Shown here piece after piece: positions 55,821 to 64,000 of a DNA stretch of 64,000 bases (the first letter of the stretch is position 1; every line of letters starts with the position of its first letter). Under the pieces are notes generated by a model. The model saw only the letters and a program-made list of their open reading frames with translations, did not search any database and had not been told where the DNA came from. Made by a program: the position numbers and the translations under genes. Source of the DNA: Todiramphus chloris collaris (lineage: Eukaryota > Chordata > Aves > Coraciiformes > Alcedinidae); assembly GCA_025345505.1 (NCBI GenBank), contig JANVCC010000027.1, forward strand, positions 63,951-127,950, written 5' to 3'.

Positions 55821-58800
55821 GTGAGAATGTTCTATCTAAATGAAAATGCACAGAAAAGAACTTTTAGGTGTTATCGATGTTGTGTTGTCACTTGCATGTG
55901 ATTTCATGCATGTCTACGTGAGAGGACCGAAGATGATTTCTGCCCTGAATTAACATGCTAGTAAAATTAAATGGAAAAAAAACCTGCAATACTTGTTAAA
56001 AGTAACAGGCTTAATTTGGCCAACGTGTCATATTGGGCATTTCTTTGAAGTGGCATAACGGTGTTTATTCCAATACTTGGTATGACGCCATGTCTCCAAG
56101 CATCAAATAAATTTAGGAAGATCAAAGCATTAAAGCCATACCTTTAACATAGCTCTTACCTATTTGCAATTGCACTCACATGCTGTTTTGAAAAATGCGT
56201 CCCTGCAATGTTAAGAAAACATAGCTATTTGAGGATTAAAAGTGCTCATCAGTGTACTACGCAGTGCACTGATGGAGTGATGGTGGAGGACACTTTTAGT
56301 TTGTTCGGTCTCTTGGTAAAATGACAAACTTAACAGTATCTTGCAAAAACTACAACTGGAAAGCACATGACATATGATCCTTAAGAAATGTGATCTTTGC
56401 TTTCTAGTGGTTTGTACACAGTTTTATTAGTAGTTCTTAGGTATCTTGCACAGACTCCACTATCTGCAAAAAGTAAGATCTATCAAACTTAACTCAGTTA
56501 CCATTAAATATTGACCTTTACAGGTGAAAATTAAGTGTAGGTAAGGTATGTTTGCTCACGAACGCAAGAATTGATTATTTATCTCTTTGTAGATTTTTAA
56601 TGCATTAGGCTCATTCTATCACATGACCTTCCTCCTCATTTCTTCTCTGAAGTCCATCACTGCAAGGATGATCTGTAATTCTCTTAATTTTTTTTCTGTT
56701 ACTTGGAGGTGTGAGACCTCCACACCTGCATATGCTATTAGCAGCTAGTACCCAAAGTCTCCAACCTGATTTAGAGATCACCCACCCATAATAATAATAG
56801 ATATGTGCAGAATGCATCCCTAAGAATAATCTGACACAGAAGTGTGAGCATCTATTTTGGAGTTAGTGGTAGTGCCTTTTTCTTTTTTTATTTTGTTTGG
56901 ATCAACTTAATAACAAGCACCTAGGAGTAATAAAGCTTGTTGGTGAAGAAGCATTATTTCAGTAGGCAAAGAATGCAAATCTGTTTCTTAATGAAAATGC
57001 ATTGTCAAGTAACTTCATTTGAGTTGACTGGGGAATAAATGGGTAAAATGTTAGCTGTATCTGTTTTTTGGTTTTGACTTTTTTCGAGGAGTGTGATTCT
57101 TCTGAGGTGTTTTCGCATGCTGTGTAATGAGAAAGTGAACAGACATTAATGCAATCCTGGAAGAAGTGTATTTTTCATCATTCTTTGCTAGTCCAGACAA
57201 ATTTGTTCATGTTTTAACTGTAACATTTATTTAAATCAAATTTTGAATGTAAAATCAACCTATGTAAAATAGATGTTTTTGATGTGTTGCGACTCTCAGA
57301 TTATATCTGATGTACAAGTAAATAAGGCTGCCTCCCTTTTCAGTGGGAGCTCTGGTGGGCAGTGTCTAGAGAACAGAGCTTTATTTCTTGGAATTACATC
57401 TCCCCTATCTATTAATTTACAGGAGAACATAGGTCAGGCACCAGGTGTGGAGTTCAGAGAGAGCTCTGAAGCAGAAAGTCTGCTTTTATTACTTTAAATG
57501 CAGTGTCATCTCTGCATGGGTGCTCCGTATATTCTGATCAATTAAGGACATGCTTTTCTCTGGTACCAGATTGCCCTGGTATGTCTTCCTCAATCTGTGG
57601 TCTGCTAACATATAGGTAACATTGCTGCATGGTTTGGAGTTTAGGTAGATGCACTAACCAGTTTGGCCGAACGTGTCATTCACAAGTCAGTATTTTAATG
57701 GCTGAAATTCATCCTTTTATGTGTTTTCTGTTACCTGAGAAATACACGTAGGTTATCAATTACAGTCGCATTGTTGTCGTTAAGGTGGCAATTACTTGTT
57801 GCACTATATGGAAATTGCCTGTGTTGAAATGTTGTGGTGGGTCTTCTATTTTTTCACAATCTTTCTAGGGTAGCATAATGACTTTCTGCTCTCTGGAATT
57901 CACAGTGAGAGAGATGCTTATCTGAAAGAAAGAGATTTCAGTCGCCAATTCAAGATGCTGTCTCTGATCTATCTTAAACTAATGAGAGTTGATTTTCCTG
58001 GAGGTCTGTGTTCCAAAGCCTCTTTGTCGGAGGCTTCAAGAGTGAAGAGTTAAGTGTTAATCAGGAAAACAGTACCTTTCCTCATAGCTTTTAAAGCTTT
58101 GCAAAACTTGATCCTTTCTTGCCCTCTAAAAGGGAAAAAATAATACAGTAACTATAAGTTTCATATTGCAAAAATCTTCTGTTTTGATCTTCCTTGAGAT
58201 TCAGAGGCAACAAAGACTGCTATTATGTTGGCTTTTTTTTTTTTTTTCAATTTTCCAAGTTAGCCTGATTTTCACATGATTCTCTAATGATCCTGCAAGT
58301 GAACTCACGTTCTTTATATTGTTTTGTTTGTCCGCTCGGAGAGAATTTTTGCCAGAATTTCTCCAAATGAAAGCTCTCACTAGACAAGGACAAAGTTCCC
58401 ATTGGATCTTTCTCAGGCAATTTTGGGAACTTGAAAAAAACACCTGAGAGAAGTAAACTGTCAAAGAGAGGCATGATGTATGATTACAGTTGGACCATTT
58501 TTTTGTCTCTTTCTCTCTCACTGAGGATATGCTTGGTAGTCTTGCTTGACTGAACCTTCTTGGTCCTGTCTGCAGCAGTAAACAACATGCAGAAATGAAA
58601 CTGTACCCAAGACATTTTAGAAAGCTCTTGCTATAAGAAATTAGTCTTCTGATAGGTAGTTTAAGGGCTACAAACACAGATCATTGAGAGAAAAATACTC
58701 TTGTCTGTTGGTTTCTTTAGTATAATAGGAATTTATCTTCGTGCTCAGCTGTTGAAAGAGAACTTTATTTCCTACTCTGGGCAACTTGTTCCACTTGCAA

Positions 58801-61800
58801 GAGAAATGCAGTTAGCAATCCATATTTCCACAGTTCAATGATCTTTTCTGTTACAGTGTAGAAAAGATATCTATTAGCCAATAATGGAAGAAAAAAGAAA
58901 CCATCTCATTAATCCTACTCACCAGACAGATCTGACAAAGGCTTCTGTGTACAAAATCAACTTTAAAAACAGCAGTAGCATACCCATATTTTTCCTTTGG
59001 CTTAATAGGTCTCAAATGTTTTTTCAAAGGAAATCAATGAGAAGTGTCATTTACATTTTGCAGATAGGAGACACTGAGGCACAGAGCAGTGAAGTGATTT
59101 ACCAGGTACACAGACAGGAATTAGAATGCTAAGCACATGAGTTATACTCTGACGTTTTATTTATACTGTCTTGCTACCGCTGAAATGCAAGCTTTTGAAA
59201 TTAGTGATTACAGGCTACAATAAACTTGTAATTCCTCTTGCAATGGGGATAGCATTTGGGTTTTGTGTGCTCTTAGTCACTAATGCAGCCTTTAAAAGGA
59301 GTATGACTGGGTCACATGGAAAATACTGAGAGAGAGTGCTCCTGCTCTGCAGCAGTGGAATGTGCTCAAGTAATATTTCCACTTGAAGCAGACATCTTTT
59401 AAATATTTAACTACTTTGTGTTGCTAAATATTTGTGCAATTTTTTGCAAGTATGCGATGTGTGCAGAAGGAGGCTCAACAGAACCATCATAGACGATAGC
59501 TTGAGACAAGAAGGCATCTGACTAATGTGGTTACCCAGGTAATCTATCTGAGAAAGTGTCATTGTGCAAGATCATCTACTGTGCCTGCTGAAGCATTACC
59601 TCTTGGTGTAGCATTGGCATGTTAACCTGTGACAGAACTGGAAAGTTCTAATAGCATCATCTAGAGGACTGCCATGCATCAGTGTGCTGGATCCTCTTGG
59701 CAGTGGGATTGCTGACTTGACAAGTGGCTTTTGCTCAGATAAGCCAAGAAACACAAACTGCCAGTGACAGAATTTGCCGAGTGGATATGCAGCCTTCCTT
59801 ACAACACATTTCAGTGCTACAGTAACTGGCACCACTTCTTCATTTGATACTGTTTTTGGATGCAGTATGTCAGTCTTTCCTTGGTGTTCTTCAGAGAGGC
59901 ACTACTCCTACTCTAAACACTTTTGCTTTTCTTTCCCATTGGTGAGATATGTTAGAACTAAGCCTTTATTTTCTTTCCATTCTGGTTTTCTTTCAAGTGT
60001 CATCTCATGTGAAACTCTAGAGGGTATAAATGTATGTGCTTATGGAGGTTAACTTACGCGACATAATTCCATTAATGTAATACCATTTCAAATATGCTTA
60101 AATATTTAAGCAGAGAAGTTTTTTTCATTTAAGCACTCAGCTTTTCTGTAAGATGGGTTTGTGTTCATGTCTCTTACTGAGTTCAAGAGTGATGTGTGGA
60201 AATGATGTGTGCGTTAGCGTATTCTGTTTAATTCCAGACTAATTTGCCCCACTTTGCTTTGGCTGTAAGACTGTGCAGATTCATTGGTTGCCCCCTTCAG
60301 AGGTACAAATGGCAGAACAGCTTTTTGAGATGGAAAGACAAGAGATTAACCGAAGAGAACCTTGACAGCTAGCACAGGACTGAAGGGTCAGTTAAGAAGA
60401 CACAGGCATCTGCATGTGTGCAAGTGCACGCGCCAACACACCTACTTATTTCTGTAGCTTTTGGGGGTGTTTTCAAAACGAAGCACCCTTCTTGTGTGCT
60501 GGAGCAGGGTTTTGTGAATGCTGTGATGTCACTGAAGTTACATAGGCAAATTACAGAAAAGACTTAGTAGGGAACTGGCTTGTGGGGTGAATTTTTCCTC
60601 AGTGTAGGTGAGGTTGAAAGGGGCCTCTGGGTATTGTTTGGTCTTGCTCAAAGCAGGGTCAGCTGGAGCAGGCTGCTCACGACTGTGCTCAGTCCATAAA
60701 AGATACCTGAGCAGCCTCTTCCAGTGTTTGGAAGTATCTCTCAGTTTTCAGAAATATTCATTAATATCTTTTTAATAGGGTAATGAGGAATGGCTAAGGC
60801 TAATATGAATGTAGTCATTTCACTTACAGGGCCCTTAAGTTTGAGGAAAATGTTGCGTGTTTTGTAAGACCTAAAAGCCTTCTGCAATTCGTTAATCTCT
60901 GAGGGTTGAGATATGAAAGAACTACAAACGCATATCGTGGTGTCAGAATAGCTGCGCTATGTACTGTTCAGAATGAGTCTGCCCGTGTTGATAAGGCCTC
61001 CTAGAATTACAAATGTTCGTCAGTCTTCCAAGAAACGTACTATGACATTTCAGCACTTGTTGAATTGAGTGGATGTCATTATTCTGGTTGGTGCATAAGG
61101 CAGGAGAGCATCTATGCAATTCAGACTATTTTTCTTTTTCAGAAAGGTTGTAATATGGAAAAAACATTGCTCTCTTCTTAGGTACCACACCTGATTTCCT
61201 TTGCAATCTCATCTACACTGTTGCATTGGCCTGGTAATTACATCTTCTAGCCACGCCACTGCTGTCTTGTTAAGATCCAGGTAGAGTGTAGGAACACTCT
61301 TACTTTCTCAAATGATGCTCTTCTTTTACCCATGCAAAGACTGGGAAAGTTAGCACTGTTAAAAGATTTGAAGCAGAAATGAGGATTTTAAATATTATTT
61401 TCTCCTGTGAAAAACAAAAACATGATTTAGATGCAGACTTCTGGAATGTGTATGGGGAGAGGAATTCTGTATTTCCTATCGGCATTTTGATATTTCAGCA
61501 TTATCAAACAGCAGCTCTTCTATAAATTCTGTGCAGATGTAGGAGCTTATCTTTGTAAGCAGTTCCTAAATATGCTTTAGGCTCTGTCAGGTGCATGAAG
61601 ATTTTGTTTTCCTTGGTGACTGTTTTTAAAGTAGCGTCATCGTTTGTGTTGTACATCCAAGTCTGTTCCCCAAGGAACTTCCTTGCTGGCTTAAAGGGTC
61701 TGTACTTCAGGGGTATTTTGGAAGAGTTTGAAGTTCTTGCAAAAAAAAATATGTAATTTTTTCCCTTAAGATTGTCTTTAAGTGACTTTAAATGATCTGT

Positions 61801-64000
61801 TTGTATTTTTTATTTTAGCCATCTTACTGTTTAAATTTCAAAGAGGAATTAGGGTAGGAATGATCTTTATTTTACCTTCTGAAAATCATTTAAGTTTATT
61901 TTCCAGTGAGTTCTGTTTTAAATATATCCTGCTGGCTCTGGAAGATCATTTTGTTGTGGTTTTAGGTTTTTTTGCTTGGTGTTTGTTTAGTTTTCTCCTT
62001 GTTGTTGTTTGCTTCATTTTTGTTGTGTTTTGTTTGGGTGTTTTGGTTTAGTTTTTTGTTTTCTGGTGGGATTCATGTATGTGAGACTTACAGATTGTTT
62101 TCATCTTCCGAGTGTTGTTTCTTACAGTAATGTATTGCTCTTCTTTGCCCTCATTCTGCAATCTTTCAGTTTTGCAGAGAGCTCTGTTAATACAGGACAG
62201 TGACACATTTCAAAATCTTTAGGCAATTTCCCACAGCTGTGGAAAAACTGTGTAATTTGTTTCCTAATTCAGGTGCCAGAGCTGTCATTTTTGTCTCCGT
62301 AGTATTTGCCTGAAATAGGACACTGCTGGAACCACTTTTTGTTAATGATGAGAGCTGCTGCTTCTTCAATATGGGGTTTTTTGTCTGATCCATCTACCAG
62401 TGTTTTTAATACTCAATTTCAAAAATCCTGGGTTTGTGTCCTACTGGGTTAGATGATTATTTTAGGAGATTCTTAGAGCATCAAGTCAGGGCCAATTGCA
62501 AATGGAGTTTCTAAATAGGGAAGCACAACAAATATCACGGCTCTCTTAATAGAAGACACAAAATCCTGCATTTTTTCCTTTTGCACTTCTGTTTAACATT
62601 GAAATATTTCCTACATGTGCTTGTCACAGTGATTAATCCTTAACCCTGATATGCTTGCAGATCAAAACCTTTTTGGTTTGGTTTGGTTTTTTCCATTTTC
62701 AGAAGATTAAATCTCAACTCTCGTTATGCAGCCACATTGTTCAGCTCTTGCTTCTTTATTTTTGTTTTTTTAATTTTTTTTTTTCTAGTTTCAAAGACAT
62801 CAATACAATATGAAGTAAACGTCACAAACTTTTGAACTGCTTCAATTACTTTTTCTTTTTGTTCCAAGGTAATAGATGCTTGAAACTGTAAAATTATATA
62901 AATACTTCAGTAGTGAATGTACTTTTCAATGTAGAATAAGAGAGTATAAGAATAGAAATGTTGGTTTTATTTTTGTCCTTTGTTCCAGTACACGTATAGA
63001 TTCTCAAAGAAAACGAAAGTTTAAATGTTGGCAAATGTTAGAAGAAGGGTGATAGCCAAACTAATTTTGGATTCATTGTGCTCTGAATGTTAGCTCCATA
63101 ATTTTGAGTTCCAAGATGGAAAAATTATAATGGATATATTATCTTCTTTCAAAAATTATTTGAACAAATACAGTAAAATTGCATCTCACTTTATTTTCAT
63201 CAACTGCATGGATTTGTATTATATGTGCCAGAGAATTCAAGAATGTATCAAGTAATCTAGACATTTTTGAGGTATGTCAGTACTGAACATTTGTCTTACT
63301 TGAGGCAAAATCAGCCCTGAGTCTTCTAAAAATTATTACTCCCATCATATTCTGGACTTCTGTTCATGTTTTTACAGGTGTTTCTTAATAATGTTTAAAT
63401 TATTAATTTGGATTTCACTTAAATTTATAAATTAGATTCTGGTTTGGTTTCTCTTGTTTTGGTTTTTGTTTTGCGTGTGTGGGTTTTTTGTGTGTTTTTT
63501 GTTTGTTTTTTATTGGGTTGTTGTTTGGGTTTTTTTGATGGATGTTAAATTTATAGAAGTGTGTCAGGTTATATTTTCACTTCGCCAGTAAAGCTGATGT
63601 AAAAAGGTTGCACACTTGTTCTGGATGACAGAAGAAATAACATTGCAAAATGCAAAGCCATTTGAAGAGGAAACTGATTTATTTATTTATTATTTACAAT
63701 ATGATATTTCATGGGCAGGCTGATGAAGATGCCTGAAAACTTCTTAATTTAATCTACTGATGATGTTAATTCAGGTGATAAAAAGACTCAATTATGCCAC
63801 ATAAAAATATTATTACTTGGAAATAAAGGTGTCATTGTAAATGCTAAAGGTTTTCAAACTGCTTTTATGAAATGACTATTTGACAAGATATGAATAATTA
63901 AGGAGTCTGTCTGCGGTTGCTCTGTGTTGTATGGCATCCTGTATGGTGTCTTGATCTAGCTAATATAGTAACTGATTTCTGTGCCTTCTAGGCATCACGG
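55821..64000 (+). other. DNER: DNER intron 2, 5' part
   Basis: AT-rich intronic sequence begins GTGAGA. No further exon is recognised before the window ends. T/G-rich stretches lie at 61,950-62,070 and 63,430-63,540. One CR1 fragment is present. The window ends inside the intron. Confidence 0.75.
60600..60750 (-). mobile_element. CR1 LINE fragment (antisense)
   Basis: The words GGCCTCTGGGTATTG, GCTCAAAGCAGGGTCAGCTG, GAGCAGGCTGCTCA and CTTCCAGTGTTTGG match the reverse complement of CR1 ORF2/3' sequence, which on this strand reads as the familiar CTGCTCAAAGCAGGGTCA. The fragment is diverged and old. Confidence 0.7.

Noticed and set aside
58201..58677. 158-codon antisense ORF in DNER intron 2
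   Set aside because: No recognisable domain, ordinary AT-rich composition and a Lys run from a poly-T tract; chance ORF.
63980..64000. Possible start of DNER exon 3 after the TTCTAG at the window end
   Set aside because: The few bases after the AG (GCATCACGG) do not encode the residues expected after KWDETE in any frame. The AG is probably a chance acceptor-like word.
1..64000. tRNA, rRNA or known microRNA genes
   Set aside because: No internal A/B-box pair with a cloverleaf and no rRNA-like block was recognised by eye; a tRNAscan/Rfam run would be needed to exclude them fully.

Overview
This window reads as vertebrate nuclear DNA, most likely from a bird. The support is three-fold: fragments of the avian CR1 LINE, several families of avian-style endogenous retroviruses (ERVs) and LTRs, and two exons that match the start of the neuronal receptor gene DNER. 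The species cannot be told from the sequence. One cellular protein-coding gene is visible, DNER on the + strand, and only its first two coding exons lie in the window.

Region 1 (1-16,645) is a stack of ERVs. Element A (+) has LTRs at 141-898 and 9,566-10,302. It carries a primer site resembling tRNA-Lys1,2, an open 618-codon gag, a protease, and a reverse transcriptase (RT) broken at its catalytic box. A is interrupted at 3,872/3,873 by element B1, a gamma-like ERV on the - strand made of an LTR, an Env TM tail and an RNase H/integrase piece. B1 is in turn cut at 6,317/6,318 by element C (+), which has a 347-bp LTR, a tRNA-Trp primer site and gag-dUTPase-protease. C ends in a deletion joint near 9,100, where a tail of integrase probably belonging to A resumes. 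A second, nearly complete but decayed B provirus (B2, -) fills 10,803-16,645, with both LTRs, a tRNA-Arg-like primer site, and gag, pro, pol and env remnants.

Region 2 (16,646-28,180) begins with two CpG-rich blocks, at 16,646-18,240 and 20,420-21,340. The first holds good matches to the ZNF143, YY1 and ETS sites seen at housekeeping promoters, yet no recognised gene. Then come a solo A LTR, a solo B LTR in the + orientation, and a third-family LTR (D) sitting inside a degenerate minisatellite with a (C)TATTTA-A/G-ACTTA-like core. Two long A runs follow, just upstream of DNER.

Region 3 (28,200-64,000) is the DNER locus: a CpG-island promoter with an RFX-type X-box, exon 1 (28,697-28,951, signal peptide and EGF 1), a 26.6-kb intron, exon 2 (55,524-55,820, EGF 2 and the following linker) and the start of intron 2. 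The introns are AT-rich and T-biased on the + strand. They contain CR1 pieces, a 14-bp satellite with a 10-N assembly gap, one solo LTR with a perfect 5-bp target duplication (34,996-35,452), one D LTR (53,669-54,451) and a CpG-dense block of unknown origin (about 46,280-46,960).

No new enzymatic or defence system is visible. The points most worth following are the orphan promoter-like island, the open and unusual gag of element A, and the Trp-primed dUTPase-bearing element C. All family assignments were made by eye from motifs; no database search was run.
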